Positions 57,039 to 64,000 of a stretch of DNA of 64,000 nucleotides are shown one piece after another. The notes beneath the pieces are model-generated. The model worked only from the letters and a program-made list of their open reading frames with translations. It was not told where the DNA came from and ran no database searches. Location of the stretch: assembly GCF_010668395.1 (NCBI RefSeq), contig NZ_WUEY01000003.1:186001-250000 (forward strand), in the 5' to 3' direction. A program made the position numbers and the translations under genes. Positions within the stretch are counted from its first letter, which is position 1; the number at the start of each line of letters is the position of its first letter. The DNA comes from Martinezella lusitana. Its GTDB lineage: Bacteria > Pseudomonadota > Alphaproteobacteria > Rhizobiales > Rhizobiaceae.

Positions 57039-58496
57039 ATGACGACATCGAAGAAAGAGCCGAATCCCATCCTGCTGTGGTTCCGCAAGGATCTCCGTCT
57101 CGACGACAATCACGCTTTGCATGCCGCCGCGACATCGGGCCGCCCGGTCATTCCCGTTTATATTCGCGAGGCGGAGGCAAGTGAGTGCGGGCCGCTGGGT
57201 GCGGCGCAGGCTTGGTGGCTGCATCATTCGTTGGCCGCCTTGCAGGAAGCCCTCGATGCGCTCGCCAGCAAGCTCATCCTTCGGCAGGGCGATGCGCAGA
57301 CGGTACTCGAAAAGCTTCTTGCGGAGACCGACGCCGAGGCCGTCGTCTGGAACCGGCGCTATGATCCGGCCGGCATCGCCGTGGACACCCGGGTCAAGAA
57401 GGCGCTGCGGGACAAAGGCATCGAGGCCAACAGCTTTGCGGGTCAGCTGCTGCATGAGCCGACGCGCCTGCGCACGGGCACCGGCAATCACTACAAGACC
57501 TATACGCCCTTCTGGCGCGCGCTCGAGCACTCCTGCGAGCCGCCATTTCCGATCGAGGCGCCGGAAAAACTGCTCGCCCCAAGACATTGGCCACAGTCGG
57601 ATTCTCTCGATTCCTGGTCGCTGCCGCCGACAAGGCCGAACTGGGCATCGGCCTTCGCGGAGATGTGGGTGCCGGGCGAAGCCTCAGCGCACGAGAAGCT
57701 GGAGGATTTCATCGACGGTGCGATCGACGGATATGCGGTCGGCCGCGACTTTCCGGACAAGCCGGCAACCTCCCTGCTCTCGCCCCATCTGGCGCTCGGC
57801 GAAATTTCGCCGGCCCGCATATGGCATGCGACACGCGGGCTGGCCGGCAAGATTCCCGCGGACAATATCGTTCGCTTCCGCAAGGAGCTTGCCTGGCGGG
57901 AATTCTGCTATCACCAGCTCTTCCACTTCCCGAAACTCGGCTCCGCCAACTGGAACGATCGCTACGACGATTTTCCCTGGCATGCGGATGCCAGGCTCTT
58001 CGACAGCTGGCGGCGGGGGCAAACGGGATATCCGATCGTCGATGCCGGCATGCGGCAGCTGTGGCGGCACGGCTGGATGCATAATCGCGTCCGCATGATT
58101 ACCGCCTCCTTCCTCATCAAGGATCTGTTGATCGACTGGCGCGAGGGCGAGGCATGGTTTCGCGATACGCTTGTCGATGCCGATCCGGCGGCCAACGCCG
58201 CAAACTGGCAGTGGGTCGCGGGATCCGGCGCCGACGCCTCCCCCTTTTTCCGCATATTCAATCCGGTGCTGCAGGGTGAGAAATTCGATCCGGATGGCGG
58301 CTATGTCCGTGCATTTGTGCCGGAACTGGCCGAACTCGACAGCAAGTATATCCATCGGCCCTTCGAAGCGCCCGACGATGTGCTGAGGCGTGCCGGCATA
58401 GAACTGGGCAAGCATTATCCCCGCCCGATCGTCGATCATGCTGTCGCGCGGCAGCGCGCGCTTGCTGCGCATGCTTCGCTGAAAGGTGACGAATGA
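57039..58496 (+). CDS. phrB: Deoxyribodipyrimidine photo-lyase
   Basis: 485 residues, class I CPD photolyase. N-terminal antenna domain (ILLWFRKDLRLDDNHAL), C-terminal FAD domain with GEISPARIWHA, FRKELAWREFCYHQL and the signature TGYPIVDAGMRQLWRHGWMHNRVRM; the WQWVAGSGADASPFFRIFNP block that lines the substrate pocket is complete. ATG at 57039 has AGGA five bases upstream. Light-driven DNA repair. Convergent with an SDR gene, three bases between stops. Confidence 0.94.
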   Translation: MTTSKKEPNPILLWFRKDLRLDDNHALHAAATSGRPVIPVYIREAEASECGPLGAAQAWWLHHSLAALQEALDALASKLILRQGDAQTVLEKLLAETDAEAVVWNRRYDPAGIAVDTRVKKALRDKGIEANSFAGQLLHEPTRLRTGTGNHYKTYTPFWRALEHSCEPPFPIEAPEKLLAPRHWPQSDSLDSWSLPPTRPNWASAFAEMWVPGEASAHEKLEDFIDGAIDGYAVGRDFPDKPATSLLSPHLALGEISPARIWHATRGLAGKIPADNIVRFRKELAWREFCYHQLFHFPKLGSANWNDRYDDFPWHADARLFDSWRRGQTGYPIVDAGMRQLWRHGWMHNRVRMITASFLIKDLLIDWREGEAWFRDTLVDADPAANAANWQWVAGSGADASPFFRIFNPVLQGEKFDPDGGYVRAFVPELAELDSKYIHRPFEAPDDVLRRAGIELGKHYPRPIVDHAVARQRALAAHASLKGDE

Positions 58497-58499
58497 GCG

Positions 58500-59330
58500 C
58501 TATTCGGCCGGGTGCGGTGTAACGCGCGGGCCGACCGACCGGCGTTTGTGCCCACCTCCAAGAAAATATCCAAGCACCCGGAAATAAAGGCTGTAAGGCA
58601 GAAACTTCAACAGCTTTGCACGGTAGACCATGCTCTTCGGGAAGCTGATGTCGAAAGCCGCTGATTTCAATCCGGCGGCGATCGCATCCGCCGCCTGCTG
58701 CGCCGATACGACGTCGGGCATCTCGAACTTGTTCTGCGCCGTCAGCGGCGTCTTCACATAGCCCGGCGTCACGAGCTGGATATGGATGCCCATGCGGTCG
58801 AGCTCGAAATTCAGGCTTTCGGCCATGTTGATAAGCGCGGCCTTGCTGGCTCCGTATGCGGCACCACCCGGCAGGCCGCCATAACCCGCCACGGACGACA
58901 CGAGGGCGATCTGGCCATGTCCCCTGGCGCGCATATGGCGCACCGCTGGAACGAGGCAATTAACGACACCGTGGAGATTGACGGCGAAACTGCGCTCGAA
59001 CACCTCATGATTGAGATCCTCGCCGCGCGCCGGCAAATAAATGCCGGCATTCAGGACCGCCAGGGAAACGGGGCCGTGCTGATATTCGATGGCGGCAACG
59101 GTGTGCTCCATATCCTCCGCATCGGTCACATCGCCGTCGAGTACGACGATGCTGCCGGCAAGCGCGCTTGCCTCCGCCTGCAAAGCCAGAAGCTTGTCGT
59201 GGCTGCGGGCGGTAACGGCCACCTTGTACCCCTCTTCCGCCAGCTTCAGCGCGAGCGCGCGGCCGATGCCGGAACTGGCGCCGGTAATCCAGACGACTCC
59301 GTGTTCAGGGCGTGCGATGAACGGGCTCAT
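58500..59330 (-). CDS. Short-chain dehydrogenase/reductase
   Basis: 276 residues, classical SDR. NAD(P)-binding TGASSGIGRA at about residues 17-26, NAG motif in AVLNAGIY, catalytic Ser in ALVSSVAGY and YGASK (Tyr-x3-Lys). A basic C-terminal extension (GGGHKRRSVGPR) follows the fold, with a hydrophobic patch before it that could associate with membrane. Substrate not predictable. Confidence 0.87.
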   Translation of the reverse strand: MSPFIARPEHGVVWITGASSGIGRALALKLAEEGYKVAVTARSHDKLLALQAEASALAGSIVVLDGDVTDAEDMEHTVAAIEYQHGPVSLAVLNAGIYLPARGEDLNHEVFERSFAVNLHGVVNCLVPAVRHMRARGHGQIALVSSVAGYGGLPGGAAYGASKAALINMAESLNFELDRMGIHIQLVTPGYVKTPLTAQNKFEMPDVVSAQQAADAIAAGLKSAAFDISFPKSMVYRAKLLKFLPYSLYFRVLGYFLGGGHKRRSVGPRVTPHPAE

Positions 59331-59625
59331 GGCTCTTCTCCTTGGCTGGGCGGCCGCCAACATCAAACGCTCAATCGCGGCCGTCCTTGGCATTTTAGAA
59401 ATAGCGTATCATTGTGGCCGCTTTCGGCCGGTTTGCAGGCTCGGCGCGGAAATCGATGTCACCGACCGGAGACCATCGCACCCCATGGAAAAGCCGGGTC
59501 GATGGATGCCGCCAAGTCGAATTTTGCCGTGCGAACAAACAGCAAGGAACAGAATTTCTTGCCTATGCAGCCTTGTGAAGGGAAAAGACCGTTCTTACAG
59601 TAGTTGCGAACAGAAGGCAGATTCC

Positions 59626-60666
59626 ATGACCGTCCATCCGTCCGTCCTCGAAGCAATTGGCAACACGCCGTTGATCAAGCTCAAGGGTGCCTCCGAGGCG
59701 ACGGGCTCGACCATTCTGGGCAAGGCCGAATTTCTGAACCCTGGCCAATCGGTCAAGGATCGTGCGGCACTCTACATCATCCGCGACGCCGAAAAGAAAG
59801 GCCTCCTGAGGCCCGGCGGCGTCATCGTTGAAGGCACGGCGGGCAACACCGGCATCGGCCTGACGCTGGTCGCCAAGGCGCTCGGCTATCGCACCGTCAT
59901 CGTCATTCCGGAAACGCAGAGCCAGGAAAAGAAGGACGCGCTGAAGCTGCTCGGCGCCGAATTGGTCGAAGTTCCCGCCGTCCCCTACAAGAACCCGAAC
60001 AACTACGTGAAAGTCTCGGGCCGGCTTGCCGAGCAACTGGCAAAGACGGAGCCGAACGGCGCGATCTGGGCAAACCAGTTCGACAACGTCGCCAACCGGC
60101 AGGCGCATATCGAGACGACGGCCAAGGAAATCTGGGCCGACACGTCAGGCAAGATCGACGGCTTCATCTGCTCGGTCGGCTCCGGCGGAACGCTGGCGGG
60201 CGTCGCCATGGGCCTGCATGCCTTCAACAAGGACATCAAGATCGGCATTGCCGATCCGGAAGGCGCCGCACTCTATGAGTTCTACCAGAACGGCGAGCTG
60301 AAATCCTCCGGTTCCTCGATAACGGAAGGCATAGGCCAGGGACGCATCACGGCAAATCTGGAAGGCTTTACGCCCGACTTCTCTTACCAGATCACCGATG
60401 CCGAGGCGCTTCCCTACGTCTTCGATCTGGTCGAGCACGAGGGCCTTTGCCTGGGCGGCTCGACGGCCATCAATATCGCCGGCGCGGTTCGCCTCGCCAA
60501 GGATCTCGGTCCCGGCCATACGATCGTGACCATCCTTTGCGATTACGGCAATCGCTATCAGTCCAAGCTCTTCAATCCCGACTTCCTGAAGTCCAAGGGC
60601 CTGCCGCTGCCGTCCTATCTTGCAAAGCGGACGGATATTTCCGTTCCATACGAAACAACAGCGTGA
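59626..60666 (+). CDS. cysK: Cysteine synthase A
   Basis: 346 residues, PLP enzyme that makes cysteine from O-acetylserine and sulfide. The PLP lysine is in NPGQSVKDRAA, the substrate loop is EGTAGNTGIG (usual EPTSGNTG), and GSGGTLAGVAMG binds phosphate. The EGTAGNTG variant is characteristic of an alphaproteobacterial CysK branch. First gene of a tight plus-strand run with alaX 4 bases downstream. Confidence 0.92.
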   Translation: MTVHPSVLEAIGNTPLIKLKGASEATGSTILGKAEFLNPGQSVKDRAALYIIRDAEKKGLLRPGGVIVEGTAGNTGIGLTLVAKALGYRTVIVIPETQSQEKKDALKLLGAELVEVPAVPYKNPNNYVKVSGRLAEQLAKTEPNGAIWANQFDNVANRQAHIETTAKEIWADTSGKIDGFICSVGSGGTLAGVAMGLHAFNKDIKIGIADPEGAALYEFYQNGELKSSGSSITEGIGQGRITANLEGFTPDFSYQITDAEALPYVFDLVEHEGLCLGGSTAINIAGAVRLAKDLGPGHTIVTILCDYGNRYQSKLFNPDFLKSKGLPLPSYLAKRTDISVPYETTA

Positions 60667-60670
60667 TTTC

Positions 60671-61408
60671 ATGACCGTCAATGCCCTCTATCGTGATGAT
60701 TTCTATCTCTCGACCGCGGAAGCAGTCGTAACCGCAATCCACGAAGACGGGGGCATCGAACTCGATCAGACCTGTTTCTATGCCACTTCGGGCGGCCAGC
60801 CCGGCGATACCGGCTTCCTGGAGCGTGGCGACGGCTCCAGGATCGCGCTCGGCCAGACGAAGCACGGCCCGATCAAGGACATCATCATCCATGTGCCGCT
60901 CGAGGGTCAGCCGCTGCCGATCGTCGGGGAAAAGCTGGTGCTACACGTCGACTGGGCGCGTCGCTACAAGCTCATGCGCATGCACACCGCCTGTCACCTT
61001 CTCTCGGTGGTCTGCCCCTACCCGATCACCGGCGCGGCGGTCGGCGAGGACGAAAGCCGCGTCGATTTCGACATGAGCGAGACGATCGACAAGGACGAGG
61101 TGACGGCGAAGATGATGGCGCTCGTCAACGAGAACCATCCGATTTTCGTCCGCTGGATCACGGACGAGGAGCTGATCGCCAATCCCGGTATCGTCAAATC
61201 CAAGAACGTGCGGCCGCCGATGGGTCTCGGGCGAGTGAGCCTCGTCTGCATCGGCGAGGATTCGTCCGTCGACAGCCAGCCTTGCGGCGGCACGCATGTA
61301 TCGGAGACACAGGAGGTCGGGGCGATCCACATCGCCAAGATCGAGAAGAAGGGTAAGGAAAACCGTCGCTTCCGCATTCGCTTCGGCACGCCGGCCGACG
61401 AAAATTGA
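60671..61408 (+). CDS. Alanyl-tRNA editing protein (AlaX-M type)
   Basis: 245 residues, trans-editing enzyme that clears mischarged Ser- or Gly-tRNA(Ala). The zinc site is complete: HxxxH in RMHTACHLLS and Cys/His in QPCGGTHVS. Homologous to the editing domain of AlaRS. Linked to cysK (4 bases) and followed by sseA (60 bases). Confidence 0.93.
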   Translation: MTVNALYRDDFYLSTAEAVVTAIHEDGGIELDQTCFYATSGGQPGDTGFLERGDGSRIALGQTKHGPIKDIIIHVPLEGQPLPIVGEKLVLHVDWARRYKLMRMHTACHLLSVVCPYPITGAAVGEDESRVDFDMSETIDKDEVTAKMMALVNENHPIFVRWITDEELIANPGIVKSKNVRPPMGLGRVSLVCIGEDSSVDSQPCGGTHVSETQEVGAIHIAKIEKKGKENRRFRIRFGTPADEN

Positions 61409-61468
61409 CCGGGCAAGCGCCTATATCCCGATATCAAGACCCATAATTCACAGCAGGGAGAGATCATC

Positions 61469-62326
61469 ATGGCAGCGGACAAGAGCCGTTTCGTCGTATC
61501 CGCGGACTGGCTGCAAGGCGAGCTGGGCGCCAAGGACCTGCGCGTTGTCGACGCATCCTTCTATCTGCCGGCCCAGAAGCGCAATGCCGACGCCGAATAT
61601 GCCAGCGGCCATATTCCCGGCGCGATCCGCTTCGATCAGGACAAGATATCGGATCATTCGACCAACCTGCCACACATGGTCCCTGCGCCTGAAGTCTTTG
61701 CGGCCGAGGTCGGCAAGCTGGGCATCAGCGAGAGCGACCGCATCGTCGTCTATGACGGCCCGGGTCTGTTTGCCTCGCCGCGCGTCTGGTGGCTGTTCCA
61801 CATCGTCATGGGGGCGCCGAACGTCTTCGTGCTCGACGGCGGCCTCGATGGCTGGAAAGCCGAGGGACGCCCGCTGGAGACGGTGCTGCCTGCCTTCGAA
61901 CCCGCGACCTTCAAACCGAGGTTCAACGGCAGCCGTGTCGTTTCGCTCGACGAGATGCGTGCGATCGTCGATTCCGGTTCCCTGCAGATCGCGGATGCGC
62001 GCAGCGCCGGGCGCTTTGCTGCCGCGGAACCGGAGCCGCGCGAAGGCATGCGCTCCGGCCATATGCCGGGAGCGAGAAGCCTGCCTTCGGGCGTGTTCGC
62101 CACGAACGGCAAGTTCAAGTCGCTGCCCGAACTGCGCGAGACGATCGAAAAGGCCGGCATCGATCTCGATAAGCCCGTGGTGACGACCTGCGGATCCGGC
62201 ATCACCGCCGCCATCATTACACTCGCGCTCGAATCCCTCGGTCACGGCAGCAACAGGCTCTATGACGGCTCCTGGTCGGAATGGGGCAGCCGGGCGGATA
62301 CGCCGATCGTTACCGGTCAAGATTGA
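61469..62326 (+). CDS. sseA: 3-Mercaptopyruvate sulfurtransferase
   Basis: 285 residues, two rhodanese domains; the first is inactive-type and the second carries the active-site Cys241 in TCGSGITA, the CGSGxT loop typical of mercaptopyruvate rather than thiosulfate sulfurtransferases. Transfers sulfur from mercaptopyruvate. Position after cysK and alaX places it in a cysteine/sulfur cluster. Ribosome-binding AGGGAGAG precedes the ATG. Confidence 0.92.
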   Translation: MAADKSRFVVSADWLQGELGAKDLRVVDASFYLPAQKRNADAEYASGHIPGAIRFDQDKISDHSTNLPHMVPAPEVFAAEVGKLGISESDRIVVYDGPGLFASPRVWWLFHIVMGAPNVFVLDGGLDGWKAEGRPLETVLPAFEPATFKPRFNGSRVVSLDEMRAIVDSGSLQIADARSAGRFAAAEPEPREGMRSGHMPGARSLPSGVFATNGKFKSLPELRETIEKAGIDLDKPVVTTCGSGITAAIITLALESLGHGSNRLYDGSWSEWGSRADTPIVTGQD

Positions 62327-62331
62327 GCATC

Positions 62332-62895
62332 GTGATCGTGAAAACGCCCTCGTCCATCAAGGTCCATATCACTCGCCTGGAAATGACCGCACCGCCCAAG
62401 ACAAGCTTGCCGGTGCCGGTCAATATCCAGACCGCGATCATGCGTTCACCCGATATCCCGCTGCCGTTCTATCGCTATCTCTACCGCCAGGTGGGCTCCC
62501 GCTGGCATTGGGTGGATCGCCTTCGCCTCTCCGATGAGAACTTGACGGCCACTCTTCACGATCAGCGCAACAATATCAGCGTGCTCTATGTCAACGGAGC
62601 GCCGGCCGGATTCTTCGAATATTTCCGTCAGGACGAAGAGACGATCGAGCTCAGCCATTTCGGCCTCATCGAGCATGCCCTCGGCCTCGGCATCGGCAAA
62701 TGGTTCCTGCTGCAGGCGCTTTACGCAATATGGACGCTCAATCCTCAGCGGATCGTGACGACCACGAACAATCTCGATCATCCGCGGGCTCTGCAGCTCT
62801 ACCAGATGTTCGGCTTTTCGCCGATTTCGACCGGTGAAGGTATTGTCAGGCCACTGAGTGACAAGGAACTGCTCGAACTCGTCAAGAGAGGCTGA
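62332..62895 (+). CDS. GNAT family N-acetyltransferase
   Basis: 187 residues from GTG at 62332, five bases after the sseA stop; the frame also extends upstream into sseA. GNAT fold: acetyl-CoA loop in HALGLGIGKWFLLQAL (QxxGxG/A-like), preceded by IELSHFGLIE, and ending in ALQLYQMFGFSPIS, the usual ALxLYxxxGF. Substrate unknown. Co-transcription with sseA likely. Confidence 0.82.
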   Translation: MIVKTPSSIKVHITRLEMTAPPKTSLPVPVNIQTAIMRSPDIPLPFYRYLYRQVGSRWHWVDRLRLSDENLTATLHDQRNNISVLYVNGAPAGFFEYFRQDEETIELSHFGLIEHALGLGIGKWFLLQALYAIWTLNPQRIVTTTNNLDHPRALQLYQMFGFSPISTGEGIVRPLSDKELLELVKRG

Positions 62896-63025
62896 GGCGC
62901 CGCGGCCCGCACAATTGTTCCGCGCCGTGCATAGTGGCTGACCAACGAGGCAAGACCGCAGGAATCGGGTGGTTTCCCACCCCTTGCCGGCGCATGACAT
63001 TGCAGATCTCGAAAGGAGCTTTGCC

Positions 63026-63535
63026 ATGCCTTCCATCGCTTTTGCCGCCATGCCCACGCCCGACGCCGAAGTTCTCTGGAGCGGCGGTGCGGATGCTTAT
63101 GGTCACCAAGCGGAGACCATGATCTCCGATGGCCCCGGCCATCCCTGCCGCCACTGCCTGCGCAATATCGATGCCGGCGAAGAGCTGTTCGTGTTTGCCT
63201 ATCGGCCCTTTCCGGAGTTGCAGCCCTACGCGGAGACCGGTCCGATCTTCCTGCACAAGACGCCGTGCAAGCGTTACGAGGCGGCGGAAATCCTGCCGCC
63301 GGTGCTGGCGACCAGCCGGGATTTCATCGTGCGTGGCTATGGGAAGAACGATCGCATCGTCTATGGAACCGGCGCGGTGACGCCGACCGGCGACATCGCG
63401 GTCTATGCGGCCTCACTGCTCGAACGCCCCGATATCGCCTATGTCCATGTCCGCTCGGCACGCAACAACTGCTATCAATGCCGGATCGACAAGGTAGGAG
63501 CGCCAGCATACGCGGATGCCAGCGCCTTCATCTGA
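63026..63535 (+). CDS. DUF1203 domain-containing protein
   Basis: 169 residues matching DUF1203: CRHCLRNIDAGEELFVFAYRPF near residue 40, and the C-terminal HVRSARNNCYQCRI with paired Cys. The first CxxC pair suggests metal binding (inference). GGAG precedes the ATG by 8 bases. Function of the family is unknown. Confidence 0.85.
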   Translation: MPSIAFAAMPTPDAEVLWSGGADAYGHQAETMISDGPGHPCRHCLRNIDAGEELFVFAYRPFPELQPYAETGPIFLHKTPCKRYEAAEILPPVLATSRDFIVRGYGKNDRIVYGTGAVTPTGDIAVYAASLLERPDIAYVHVRSARNNCYQCRIDKVGAPAYADASAFI

Positions 63536-63552
63536 GGTGCGCGCGACAGGCT

Positions 63553-64000
<448 letters not shown>

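Overview
The window reads as chromosome of a Rhizobium-type alphaproteobacterium (Rhizobiaceae). The evidence is the GC-rich, strongly codon-biased coding sequence, and marker genes such as exoR, a RopA-type porin, popZ, a fused secDF, ugpBAE, the serS-surE-pcm and tatABC-scpBA blocks, DUF1127 micro-proteins and an alpha-r14 (NfeR1-like) small RNA. Both window ends cut a gene: phaC on the left, alanine dehydrogenase on the right. No prophage, integrase, complete insertion sequence or CRISPR array is visible. The content is mostly core genome with one gene-poor stretch.

Layout. 1-7.1 kb (+): phaC (partial), sfsA, map, radC, a small anchored phosphatase, sthA and a PhyH-like dioxygenase. 7.2-11 kb (-): tig, tRNA-Leu, a GDYXXLXY protein and a DUF2157 membrane protein. 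11.2-12.5 kb (+): a regulatory micro-cluster with one sRNA that shows three CCUCCUCCC loops and two DUF1127 genes, then trmFO. 14-18.9 kb (-): yajC, secDF and homologues of the mitochondrial complex I assembly factors NDUFAF3 and NDUFAF6. 19-34 kb: a DUF815 ATPase (+), then a long minus-strand housekeeping run: LysM/LytM lipoprotein, pcm, surE, serS, tatCBA, scpB, scpA, nagZ, SPOR protein, argS, dgt (to 35.4 kb). 35.7-37 kb (+): erpA and xth. 37-45 kb (-): exoR, a FadL-like outer-membrane protein, valS, popZ and a second Pcm-like methyltransferase. 45-47.5 kb: accessory and gene-poor, with a Rap1a/Tai-like secreted protein behind a possible mini-ORF, a candidate short RNA with a consensus promoter, tRNA-Cys and a very long hairpin. 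47.5-51.8 kb: porin, small secreted proteins, DoxX, tRNA-Asn, a PGPGW protein and a maltose acetyltransferase. 52-56.8 kb: glycerol-3-phosphate ABC transporter with the ATPase gene inverted. 57-64 kb: photolyase, SDR, then cysK, alaX, sseA, a GNAT gene and a DUF1203 gene, and ald.

How the genes work together. Envelope biogenesis dominates: Sec (yajC, secDF), Tat (tatABC), an inactive-LytM amidase-activator candidate, SPOR, NagZ, porins and ExoR. Chromosome and cell-cycle functions (scpAB, popZ) and translation genes (serS, argS, valS, trmFO, alaX, three tRNAs) are interspersed. The signals most worth pursuing are RNA-level and regulatory: the triple anti-Shine-Dalgarno sRNA, a promoter motif it shares with a neighbouring DUF1127 gene, and an uncharacterised promoter-plus-terminator unit at about 45.97-46.05 kb.
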